From assembly GCF_002095535.1 (NCBI RefSeq), contig NZ_MLJI01000001.1:1125604-1189603 (forward strand): 64,000 nucleotides of DNA. Direction: 5' to 3'. The position numbers were made by a program, and so were the translations under genes. This document shows positions 25,739-33,812 of this stretch, in pieces. The notes below the pieces were generated by a model that searched no databases, was not told where the DNA came from, and saw only the letters and a list, made by a program, of their open reading frames with translations. How positions within the stretch are numbered: the first letter of the stretch is position 1; each line of letters begins with the position of its first letter. The DNA is from Pantoea cypripedii (GTDB taxonomy: Bacteria > Pseudomonadota > Gammaproteobacteria > Enterobacterales > Enterobacteriaceae).

Positions 25739-25977
25739 GAGGCGTCCTTAGCATGCAACTTTTCAAAGCAGAGGTTGATGTCTGACAGGTTTGAAAAGTT
25801 GTTATACCAAAAAAACAATTGGCATAAGAACCCTCTCTTCATACTTGTTAGCTAAATATTGATATTTGACAATCATTTCCCTCTCTGATGACGCACGCAA
25901 TTTCCATCACAAGCCGTTCTGCAACCGGTGCTCAGGATGGTAAGATACGGCAATAATCAGCCCGGGAAGAGGTCAGA

Positions 25978-26664
25978 ATGAGTCAGGTCGCCACCGCGAA
26001 ACAGCGAGAAGTGCAGCGTATTGTTGATGCGTTGTCGCTGGCCATCGCGCAGCATCGTCTAAAGCCCGGTCGGCGCTTAGTCGAAGCGCAGATTGTTGAG
26101 GCGCTGAAAGCCAATCGAAACCATGTTCAGGCCGCTTTGCAGCGCCTGGCGTTGCAGCATATTGTCACCATTGAACCGAATATCGGGGCGATGGTGGCAC
26201 ATCCCGAAGCGACCGAAGCGCGCGAGATTTTTATCGCGCGTCGGGCAATTGAGAGCGCCATTGTTGCCTCCATCACCCCCGAGCAAATGGCGCAGTTTGC
26301 TGATGAGATCGAGGCACAGCAAACGGCGGAACATGCTGCCACCGGGCAACAGGACCGTCGCCATATTGTGCGTGAATTAAGTGCGTTTCATCTGTTGCTG
26401 GCAAAGGTCAGTGGTAACAAGGTGCTGAGCGAGATCCTGTCCAACCTGATGGTGCGCAGTTCTCTGATTGTGGCGCTCTACCAACGCAATGATGTGCCGT
26501 CCTGTCAGTGTGCTGAACATGGAGCCATTCTGGCGGCATTAAAAGCGGGCAATATTGCAGAAGCGCAGCAAACCATGCTGGCGCATCTGGATGAGCTGGA
26601 AGCCGAGCTGGATTTAACCGAAGTGGTTTCTGAGGATTTGTCGCTTAGCCAGGCATTGATTTAG
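25978..26664 (+). CDS. GntR-family regulator, FCD subfamily
   Basis: 228 aa. An N-terminal winged helix (IAQHRLKPGRRLVEAQIVEALKANRNHVQAALQRLA, residues ~20-55) and an all-helical FCD ligand domain with the metal-binding residues spread over residues 90-200 (ELSAFHLLLAK, CAEHGAILAALKAGN). FCD regulators bind small carboxylates or related metabolites. It converges on the amidohydrolase-Liv operon and diverges from the MFS gene; either could be its target. Confidence 0.88.
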   Translation: MSQVATAKQREVQRIVDALSLAIAQHRLKPGRRLVEAQIVEALKANRNHVQAALQRLALQHIVTIEPNIGAMVAHPEATEAREIFIARRAIESAIVASITPEQMAQFADEIEAQQTAEHAATGQQDRRHIVRELSAFHLLLAKVSGNKVLSEILSNLMVRSSLIVALYQRNDVPSCQCAEHGAILAALKAGNIAEAQQTMLAHLDELEAELDLTEVVSEDLSLSQALI

Positions 26665-26693
26665 CGGCGCATTTCGTGCGCCGCTTCAGGCTT

Positions 26694-27908
26694 TCAGGGG
26701 CGATAGAGCGTTGCCTGCGGACGGGAAAAGGTTTGCCGCCCGCGCTTAAATCCGGCGATCGGCGGCGCTATCTGCGCCACAATCTGGTCGGCGCGTGCCA
26801 CATCAAACACCACCATATCAGCCAGACATCCCGGTGCTAACCCATAGTCGGTTAAGCGCAACAGCTTTGCTGACTGGCTGGAGATCCAGCTCAGGCAGCG
26901 CAGCAAATCCGCCTGCGTTCCCAACTGGCGCACGTTGGCGAACAAATTGGCCTGACGCACCAGCGAAGCATCGCCAAAGGGCGTAAAGGGATTGGCGATA
27001 TTGTTGGTGGAGAGCGAACACACCACGCCGCAGCGATCCAGTTCATCCAGCGGGGCTACGCCACGCGGTTGCAGTGCAAAGCGATCGCGCGCGGTGAGAA
27101 ACAGGTCGGTGGCGGGCAGGGCAGTGACCTGCACACCGGCCCCGGCCAGTTTGCGGCCTAACTCATGCAGCTTATCCCTCGCCAGAATCGACAGCTTAGT
27201 GACGTGCCCGACAGTGACGCGGCCACCCCAGTTGGCAGCTTGCGTCTCATCGATCACGCAGTCAATCAGCCGATTCTCTGGCGCGAGATCGAAATCGAGG
27301 TGGAAATCGATATCGACATCGTAGCGTTGAGCCAGGGCGAATAGCCTGCGGATCTGTCCAGCCGGATCGCTGTCGGTATACGGACAGCCCCCCAGCAGAT
27401 CCGCGCCCGATGCCAGCGCTTCACACAACAGTTCTTCGGTGCCGGGATTATTCAGCATCCCTTCCTGCGGAAACACGCAAAGTTGCAGATCCATCGCCCA
27501 GGCATATTCCGCCTGTAAACGGCGGATGGCACGAAAACCTTTCAGACCGATCACCGGATCGATTTCGATATGGGTACGCATACGCGTGGTGCCCTGCGCA
27601 ATGGCTTGCTCCAGCACGCGGGCACCGCGTTGATAAACATCCTCTTCACTGAAATCGGCTTTGGCGCGTGCCGTTTCACGAATCGCCTCAGCCAGCGTAC
27701 CTTCCTGCTGATGGCAACGATCAATGATGCAGGCTTTGTCGAGGTGGATATGGGTTTCCAGCAGACCGGGCAGCACCAGCGCACCGGCAAAATCCAGCGT
27801 CTCTGCCGGTCCACTCTGCGTAGCAACAAAATGCTCCCCGGCGATATGCAGGGTCTGCAATGCATCTTCACCCGGCACGCGGGCGTTGATGATGGTGAGT
27901 CGCTTCAT
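26694..27908 (-). CDS. Amidohydrolase, cytosine deaminase-like
   Basis: 404 aa, metal-dependent TIM-barrel hydrolase. ETHIHLDKACI near residue 50 holds the HxH metal ligands; DFHLDFDL and RVTVGHVTKLS hold further ligands and LSTNNI the late motif. This set is typical of cytosine deaminase and ring-amine hydrolases. Being the last gene of a Liv-type importer operon, it probably deaminates or hydrolyses what the transporter brings in, perhaps a pyrimidine or triazine-like ring. The start overlaps the transporter stop (ATGA). Confidence 0.8.
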   Translation of the reverse strand: MKRLTIINARVPGEDALQTLHIAGEHFVATQSGPAETLDFAGALVLPGLLETHIHLDKACIIDRCHQQEGTLAEAIRETARAKADFSEEDVYQRGARVLEQAIAQGTTRMRTHIEIDPVIGLKGFRAIRRLQAEYAWAMDLQLCVFPQEGMLNNPGTEELLCEALASGADLLGGCPYTDSDPAGQIRRLFALAQRYDVDIDFHLDFDLAPENRLIDCVIDETQAANWGGRVTVGHVTKLSILARDKLHELGRKLAGAGVQVTALPATDLFLTARDRFALQPRGVAPLDELDRCGVVCSLSTNNIANPFTPFGDASLVRQANLFANVRQLGTQADLLRCLSWISSQSAKLLRLTDYGLAPGCLADMVVFDVARADQIVAQIAPPIAGFKRGRQTFSRPQATLYRP

Positions 27909-30388
27909 GCGTTTCCTGCTCCCAGCCAGGCTTCTGCCAGATCCGCCTGCGCCAGCAAATCCTGCGCACGTCCGGCTTTCACCACTTCACCCGATTCCAG
28001 CACCAGCGCCCGGTCAGCAATGGTCAGGGCGAGGTTCGCCATCTGATCGACCAGCAGCAACGTGACACCTTCATTGCGCAATCCTGCCAGTGCGTCATAT
28101 AACTCGCCGATCATCGCTGGCGACAAGCCCAGGCTGGGTTCATCCAGCAACAGGATCGAGGGGCGGGACATCAGCCCGCGACCGATGGCCACCATTTGCT
28201 GCTCACCGCCAGAAAGCAGCCCCGCCTGGCTGTGCAGACGATCGCGCAGACGGGGGAAGCGGCGCAGAATCGACTCCACTTCTGCCTGCGGATCGAGGCG
28301 TTGGCTACAGGCATATTGGCCGATCAACAGGTTTTCCAGCACGGTCATTTGCGGGAACAGTTGTCGGCCCTCCGGTACCAGCGCCAGGCCGCGCGCAGCG
28401 ATCTGAGCGGCATTGAGTTCCTTGATCGAGTGATCGTGCAGATAGATCGCGCCGCTGCGTGCCGGATGCAGGCCCGCCAGCGTTTGCAGAATGGTTGATT
28501 TCCCGGCACCGTTTGCTCCGAGGATGGCGACGGTTTCGCCTGGATTCACGGTAAAGCTGACATTACGCACCACCGGCGCGGCACCATAATCCAGCGTCAG
28601 TTTATCCACCACCAGACCCGGTTCTCCGTTGGATCGCAGCGGCATCACGCGTGGCTTGCCGCGATATTCTGTACCGCCGAGATAGGCAGCGATCACCGCC
28701 GGATTGCGCTGCACTTCAGCCGGGTTGCCCTGTGCCAGCGGCTTACCGGCATCCAGCACCTGCAAACGATCACTCACTGCCATCACCAGCGCCATGTCGT
28801 GTTCAACAACGATCACCGCCAGACCAAAGCCAGCCAGACGACGCAGCAGCGGGATCAGCGCATCGGTTTCTTCCCGGCTCAGTCCGGCGGCGGGTTCATC
28901 CAGCAACAACAGGGCGGGATCCAGCGCCAGCGCACGGGCAATCTCCACCAGACGACGATCAACATGGGGCAGATCTTCTGCCGGGGTGTGCACCGAACCG
29001 CGATATCCCACCAGCGCCAGCAGTGCCATCGCCACCGCCTGTGCCTCCCGGCCCGGATGACGCCACGGCAAGCCCTGGCGGCCACGTTGCTGCGCCACCA
29101 GCAGGTTTTCCAGTACGCTCATGCCGCTGAACAGCTGGGTGGTTTGATAGGTGCGGGCGATTCCGGCACGCGCCACCCGCCACGCAGGCAGACCACGCAG
29201 TTCCTGTTGCAGACGGATGCTGCCGCTGTCGGCGCGATAGAACCCGCTGATCATATTCAGCACCGTGGTTTTACCGGCCCCGTTCGGTCCCATCAGTCCC
29301 AGGATTTCTCCGGCGCGCACGTTGAAGCTCACGTCTTTTGCCGCCTGCACGCCACCAAAACGGATGCCGATGCCTTCAACTTTCAGCACATCCTGGCCAG
29401 CACGCTGGAAGTGGCGTTGCAGCAGCGTTTCATCCGGAGTTTCCGGGGCGAATTGCGGGACGGGTTTGACCAGCCAGCGCGCCAGTGTGCCCAGCAGGCC
29501 ACGCGGTGCCAGCCACAGTACGCTGAGCAGCAGCACGGCGAAAATCAGCAGACGATATTCGGCAAAGGATGACAGCAGCTCCGGCAGCACCACAATCAAC
29601 AGCGCACCGAGCACCGGGCCGAACAGCGTGCCGCTGCCGCCCACCACCACGGCCAGTACAAACAGGATCGATTGAGAAAAAGGGAATGAATCCGGGTTGA
29701 TAAACATCATCAGAGGCGCAACCAGGGTTCCGGCAGCACTGGCCAGCATGGCGGAGAGGGTAAACGCCAGCGTTTTGCTCACCACCGGATTAAAACCCAG
29801 CGAGCGCGCGGCAATGTCGCTGGCCTTGACGGCACGCATCGCCAGTCCCCACTGGCTGCGTTGCAGACGGGCAAACAGCGCCAGCGCCACAATCATCAGC
29901 AGGGCACAGCACAGCGCCAAACCCACGGTGGGGTCCAGCGGGCCAAAGTCCGGCATTGGGATGCCCATCAGGCCGTTCGAGCCGCCCGTCACCTCGCGCC
30001 ACTCAATCAGGACATGGCGCACCACCAGTGCGAAGGCTATGGTGATCATCGCCAGGAACGGACCGCTGACGCGCAACGCCGGAATCGCCAGCAGCCCGCC
30101 AATCACACCACATACCAGCATGGCTGCCAGCATCGCGACGCCCAGTGGCACGCCGTTCATGGTCAGCCCTGCCGAAATATAGGCTCCGACGGCATAAAAA
30201 GCGATGTGGCCGAAGGAGATTTGCCCGCTCAGTCCCAGCAAAATATTCAGCCCAACCACCGTGGTGACAGCGAGGGCAAATAACGAAAACACCAGCAGGG
30301 CATAGCTGCCGAGCACGAAGGGCAGCAGCAGGCTCAGCAGCGCGACGGCTGCCAGCGCGAGTGCATTGAAGGGGAGGGTTTTGATCAT
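27905..30388 (-). CDS. Fused LivM-LivG-LivF ABC transporter protein
   Basis: 827 aa: a branched-chain-type permease (residues ~1-300, about 9 membrane segments) followed by two complete ATPase domains. The LivG-like one starts near residue 335 (Walker A GPNGAGKTT, Walker B LLLLDEPAAGL), the LivF-like one near 595 (GANGAGKST, signature SGGEQ, LLLDEPSLGL). The LivG signature reads LPHVDRRLVEIARAL; the usual glycine is Val (codon 28961-28963). I start at ATG 30388, which overlaps the LivH stop. All three parts being one chain is unusual. Confidence 0.88.
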   Translation of the reverse strand: MIKTLPFNALALAAVALLSLLLPFVLGSYALLVFSLFALAVTTVVGLNILLGLSGQISFGHIAFYAVGAYISAGLTMNGVPLGVAMLAAMLVCGVIGGLLAIPALRVSGPFLAMITIAFALVVRHVLIEWREVTGGSNGLMGIPMPDFGPLDPTVGLALCCALLMIVALALFARLQRSQWGLAMRAVKASDIAARSLGFNPVVSKTLAFTLSAMLASAAGTLVAPLMMFINPDSFPFSQSILFVLAVVVGGSGTLFGPVLGALLIVVLPELLSSFAEYRLLIFAVLLLSVLWLAPRGLLGTLARWLVKPVPQFAPETPDETLLQRHFQRAGQDVLKVEGIGIRFGGVQAAKDVSFNVRAGEILGLMGPNGAGKTTVLNMISGFYRADSGSIRLQQELRGLPAWRVARAGIARTYQTTQLFSGMSVLENLLVAQQRGRQGLPWRHPGREAQAVAMALLALVGYRGSVHTPAEDLPHVDRRLVEIARALALDPALLLLDEPAAGLSREETDALIPLLRRLAGFGLAVIVVEHDMALVMAVSDRLQVLDAGKPLAQGNPAEVQRNPAVIAAYLGGTEYRGKPRVMPLRSNGEPGLVVDKLTLDYGAAPVVRNVSFTVNPGETVAILGANGAGKSTILQTLAGLHPARSGAIYLHDHSIKELNAAQIAARGLALVPEGRQLFPQMTVLENLLIGQYACSQRLDPQAEVESILRRFPRLRDRLHSQAGLLSGGEQQMVAIGRGLMSRPSILLLDEPSLGLSPAMIGELYDALAGLRNEGVTLLLVDQMANLALTIADRALVLESGEVVKAGRAQDLLAQADLAEAWLGAGNA

Positions 30389-31248
30389 ACTTTTACCCTT
30401 AATTTTTGCCCAAACAGACCGTTCGGGCGCAGCGCCAGCGCCAGAATCACCAGTGAGAAAGTGAAGATTTGCGTGAAGGCGGAACCAAACCACAGCGTGA
30501 CCAGCGCTTCGCTGAGGCCAAACAATAAACCGGCGACCCAGATACCGCTGCTACTGGCGAGGCCGCCAAGGATCGCTACCGCAAAGGCTTTCAACCCGAA
30601 CAGCGTGCCCATATCGCTTTGGATGCTAAACAAGGGGGCGATCAACAAACCCGCCAGCGCAGCAAATACGGTGGAGAGGGCGAAGGCCACGGCGATCACC
30701 CGGTTGACGCGGATGCCCATTAATTGTGCCGCACGCGGATTTTGCACCGTGGCTTCCAGCACTTTGCCGATACGGCTGTAACGCCGCACCAGCGTCAGGG
30801 CCACGACGATCACCACGCCGGTCAGGGGGATCAGCAGGTTGATCAGTGACCATGAGGTACCGAACAGGGTAAAGGTGACGTCGGTCACCGGGAACTGGCG
30901 CGGTTCTTTGCCAAAGGTGAACATCGCGAGGTTATCGACCAGGATCCCGCCTGCCACCGTTGCCATCAGCCAGGCTTCGGAATTACGCGCCACAAACGGC
31001 CGCACCAGCAGGCGCTCAATCACGACGCCATACAGCGCGCAGCACAACAGTGTGGCGGGTAAGGCCAGCCACAAGGGCCAGCCAAATGTCACGTACAAAC
31101 TGTAGCCAAGGGTAGCACCGACCATCATCGCGCTACCCTGAGCGAAATTCAGGGTGCGCGACACAATCCAGGTGATGTGAAAACCCAGCGCCAGCAGGGC
31201 ATACATGCTGCCGAGGCTCAGTCCGGTGGACAGGGCAGTGCTCCACAT
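30385..31248 (-). CDS. Branched-chain-type ABC permease (LivH-like)
   Basis: A 287-aa inner-membrane permease with about 8 hydrophobic segments, containing the family stretch GVVIERLLVRPFVARNSEAWLMATVAGGILV and, near the end, ILGGLASSSGIWVAGLLFGLSEAL. It pairs with the permease half of the fused protein. It lies 11 bp after the binding-protein gene and overlaps the fusion gene by 4 bp. Confidence 0.88.
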   Translation of the reverse strand: MWSTALSTGLSLGSMYALLALGFHITWIVSRTLNFAQGSAMMVGATLGYSLYVTFGWPLWLALPATLLCCALYGVVIERLLVRPFVARNSEAWLMATVAGGILVDNLAMFTFGKEPRQFPVTDVTFTLFGTSWSLINLLIPLTGVVIVVALTLVRRYSRIGKVLEATVQNPRAAQLMGIRVNRVIAVAFALSTVFAALAGLLIAPLFSIQSDMGTLFGLKAFAVAILGGLASSSGIWVAGLLFGLSEALVTLWFGSAFTQIFTFSLVILALALRPNGLFGQKLRVKV

Positions 31249-31259
31249 AATCCGTCTCC

Positions 31260-32438
31260 TTACTCAGTGACTGGCAGGATCTGCTCGCCTTTGAACTGGG
31301 CGAAAACGTAATCTTTCGGCCCCAGCGCATCGTGCTGCTGCACGGTGAATGGTTGCTGGTAGTGCTTAATCAGTCCGTCATAGTCTTTGATGGCGTAGAA
31401 ACCGTCGCGAATGGCGGTGCCATCGAGGCTGCTGGCGTTGTTAAGTGCCATCGCTGTCAGGTGCATCGCATCGTAAGCGTTGGCGATACCCACAGCCGGA
31501 GTGACATCCGCCAGCCCTTTGATTTGCGGATACTGTTTTTTCAGTTCATCCATCACCTGGTTGCCTTTGGCCGAATTGTGGTCGGTGAAGACAAAAGTCT
31601 GGATAAAGGTCACCTGATCGGCTCCCGGCCCTGCCAGCTCGCTGAAGCGTCCACCAGCCGGTCCCCAGTGCGAAACCACCGGCACCTGCCAGTTCATCTT
31701 ATGCAGCGATTTAACCACCTGAGCAGAAGGGCCGACGTTGCCGACCATCAGCAGGGTGTTGGCACCGTCGTTTTTCAGGCGGGTCAGCTGCGGCACCAAA
31801 TCAACATCGCTGTCTTCAATACGCTCGACGCCCGCTACCGGGATGTTGTTTTTCTGCAACGCGGCACGGAAGCCTTTCTCGTTTGATTCACCCCACGGGT
31901 TGTTGACCAGAATCATGCCGGCTTTTTTCATGCCTTTCTTTTCGCTGGCGTATTCCACCAGCGCTTCATCCACCAGTTCATCCACGGCGGAGACACGGAA
32001 CACATAGTTTTGTTTCGCACCGTTATGGGTAATGCCAGTACCGGCGGCCCACAGTCCGACAAATGGCGTTTTCAGTTGATTAGCCAGCGGGACGATCGCC
32101 AGAGATACCGGGGTATCGAGGCCACCAAACAGCACGGCGACTTTTTCCCGTTGGATCAACTCACGCGCCGCCAGCATCCCTTTGCCGGGGTTACTTTCGT
32201 CATCGCGGCGTACCAGTTCCAGTGGATGGCCTTTTACGCCACCGGCAGCATTGATCTCGTTGATGGCGATGGTCAGCCCGCGCGTCAGGGCTTCACCTGA
32301 TTTTGCTGATTGACCCGATAACGCCGTGACCAGGCCGACTTTGATCGGATCCGCTGCGATAGCGGCTGCCGACATCATGGTCATCACGGTCACGACAGCG
32401 CATTTACGCCAGTTTTTCAGTAACGATTTTCCGGACAT
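31260..32438 (-). CDS. Periplasmic binding protein of a Liv-type ABC importer
   Basis: 392 aa. A signal peptide ending near residue 29 (AVVTVMTMMSAAAIAA) is followed by a type I periplasmic-binding fold: PIKVGLVTALSGQSAKSGEALTRGLTIAINEINAAGGVKGHPLELV. First gene of the operon LivK-LivH-LivMGF-amidohydrolase. The ligand is unknown; the last gene suggests a cyclic amine or amide rather than a branched-chain amino acid. Confidence 0.88.
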   Translation of the reverse strand: MSGKSLLKNWRKCAVVTVMTMMSAAAIAADPIKVGLVTALSGQSAKSGEALTRGLTIAINEINAAGGVKGHPLELVRRDDESNPGKGMLAARELIQREKVAVLFGGLDTPVSLAIVPLANQLKTPFVGLWAAGTGITHNGAKQNYVFRVSAVDELVDEALVEYASEKKGMKKAGMILVNNPWGESNEKGFRAALQKNNIPVAGVERIEDSDVDLVPQLTRLKNDGANTLLMVGNVGPSAQVVKSLHKMNWQVPVVSHWGPAGGRFSELAGPGADQVTFIQTFVFTDHNSAKGNQVMDELKKQYPQIKGLADVTPAVGIANAYDAMHLTAMALNNASSLDGTAIRDGFYAIKDYDGLIKHYQQPFTVQQHDALGPKDYVFAQFKGEQILPVTE

Positions 32439-32605
32439 CTCTCACCTCGGGTAGATTGCTAGCAATAATATTTTTATTTCTAGCAATTACGATGCCAGTT
32501 TGATATTGCTTAGAAACAGGCGCTTTTTAACGCAAGTTAGCGACAAAACTGCGCCATTTTGGTGCTGATGCGCCAGCGTTGTGCAAATTACCTTCAGGAG
32601 GCGTT

Positions 32606-33007
32606 ATGTCTGGCATTGAGCAGGCAGTAGAAGTGGTGAAGAAGTTTCTGGCGGCATCGATGGCACCCGATGCGGTGTTAGCGGCAACCTATATGCATCC
32701 GCAGGTGAGCATTACCTTTACCGGTAAACGTGAGTTTCCCACCACCAAAGGGATCACCGATTTCAATGGGGCACGTTATAAATGGGTGAAGAAGTCACTC
32801 GGGCAGTTTGACTGGATGGATCGCGGCGATCATGTGGTGGTGTACTCCAACGGCACGCTGTATGGGGAATGGCCGGATGGTCAGCCTTTTGCTGGCAACC
32901 GTTATCTGGATCGTTATGAAGTCCGCGACGGATTGATCGTGAAAATGGATGTGTGGAACGACAGCGCCGAATGGATACTGGCGCCGGAAATTGGCCGGGT
33001 GGCGTAG
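32606..33007 (+). CDS. SnoaL-like/NTF2-fold protein
   Basis: A 133-aa alpha+beta-barrel protein. VEVVKKFLAASMAPDAVLAATYMHPQVSITFTG, followed by a compact barrel ending YEVRDGLIVKMDVWNDSAEW, is typical of the NTF2-like/SnoaL superfamily, which includes isomerases, dehydratases and ligand-binding proteins. Its substrate cannot be predicted. It is divergent from the importer operon with a shared ~170-bp regulatory region. I start at 32606 behind AGGAGGCGTT. Confidence 0.72.
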   Translation: MSGIEQAVEVVKKFLAASMAPDAVLAATYMHPQVSITFTGKREFPTTKGITDFNGARYKWVKKSLGQFDWMDRGDHVVVYSNGTLYGEWPDGQPFAGNRYLDRYEVRDGLIVKMDVWNDSAEWILAPEIGRVA

Positions 33008-33034
33008 TTCTTCGCCATGGCGGCGTGATGAATT

Positions 33035-33057
33035 GCGCGATAAATCGCGCCGCTACA
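33035..33057 (-). repeat. Intergenic palindromic repeat, copy A
   Basis: A 23-nt sequence centred on GCGCGATAAATCGCGC, followed by CGCTACA. Exactly the same 23 nt, inverted, occurs at 53565-53587. It lies between the SnoaL-like and lipoprotein stops and looks like a dispersed REP-like repeat. Confidence 0.65.
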
Positions 33058-33069
33058 ACCTGGCGCTGG

Positions 33070-33321
33070 CTAGCTGCTGGCGTTTTGCGCATCGAAACTG
33101 ATATACAGATTTTCCGGCATGCTGAAAATCCTCTCCAGCGACAACATGTTTTTCGCGCCGGTATCAATATTGGTCGGAGCCAGGCGCGGGCCTTCAGCAT
33201 TATTTTTTGATTCAGTGGATTTAATAACGTGCGGCACTATCATTCCCGTTATTTTCTTATTATCACAACCAATAAGAACCAGACAGCACAGCAGTGCGGT
33301 GAGTATCGGCCAGTTATTCAT
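33070..33321 (-). CDS. Small predicted lipoprotein
   Basis: 83 aa. A signal sequence with lipobox LIGC at residues 16-19 (MNNWPILTALLCCLVLIGC) is followed by a short hydrophilic chain. Not recognised. It should be lipid-anchored; Asp at +2 of the mature protein (CDN) suggests retention in the inner membrane. No operon partner. Confidence 0.65.
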   Translation of the reverse strand: MNNWPILTALLCCLVLIGCDNKKITGMIVPHVIKSTESKNNAEGPRLAPTNIDTGAKNMLSLERIFSMPENLYISFDAQNASS

Positions 33322-33455
33322 TTTTCTCGTCCCTGTAAGTAACAGTGGGGGGAATATAATGGCATATCCCGGACGAAATACTGATTACCCGCAAAGTTTG
33401 CTATGAAAATTAAATTTCCCCGTCTCCGTTTAACTCCGGTTAAATGTTGTTTGTG

Positions 33456-33575
33456 CTACACAGCCAGCCATGACACGATATTAAAGGTCAGCAGGCCAAC
33501 CAGTGTGGTAGCGATCATAGCACCTAAAACAAAGAAAATAACTAATTTAACTGATTGTTTTTGAATTGGTTTCAT
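33456..33575 (-). CDS. 39-aa single-pass membrane micropeptide
   Basis: MKPIQKQSVKLVIFFVLGAM followed by IATTLVGLLTFNIVSWLAV: a basic N-terminus followed by one transmembrane helix. It is divergent from the P-type ATPase gene 240 bp away. Many small membrane proteins (KdpF, MgtS) bind transporters, so it may regulate the ATPase; this is inference. The start has only weak ribosome-binding similarity. Confidence 0.5.
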   Translation of the reverse strand: MKPIQKQSVKLVIFFVLGAMIATTLVGLLTFNIVSWLAV

Positions 33576-33812
33576 TGGATGCCTCGTCGCTGAATAAAAA
33601 CAAAATAGATAGCCAGTAACCTCTTATTATTTGTGGGTTAGAATCTTCTTACCCTGATAATAATTTACCCTGGTTACTAGCCCGCACTGAATTATCGTGG
33701 CAGCTTTTAACTGAGGAAAACATGATGTCGGTCATCACGCTAGCGGGAAATATTATTAAAGTATCATTTTTATTTTGCTTTTCATTAATTGAGTAAATCG
33801 CGCGGGGTAATT

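Noticed and set aside
28799-29572. 257-aa plus-strand ORF within the fused Liv gene
   Set aside because: It lies entirely antisense to clear ATPase and permease domains and looks like a GC-rich shadow.
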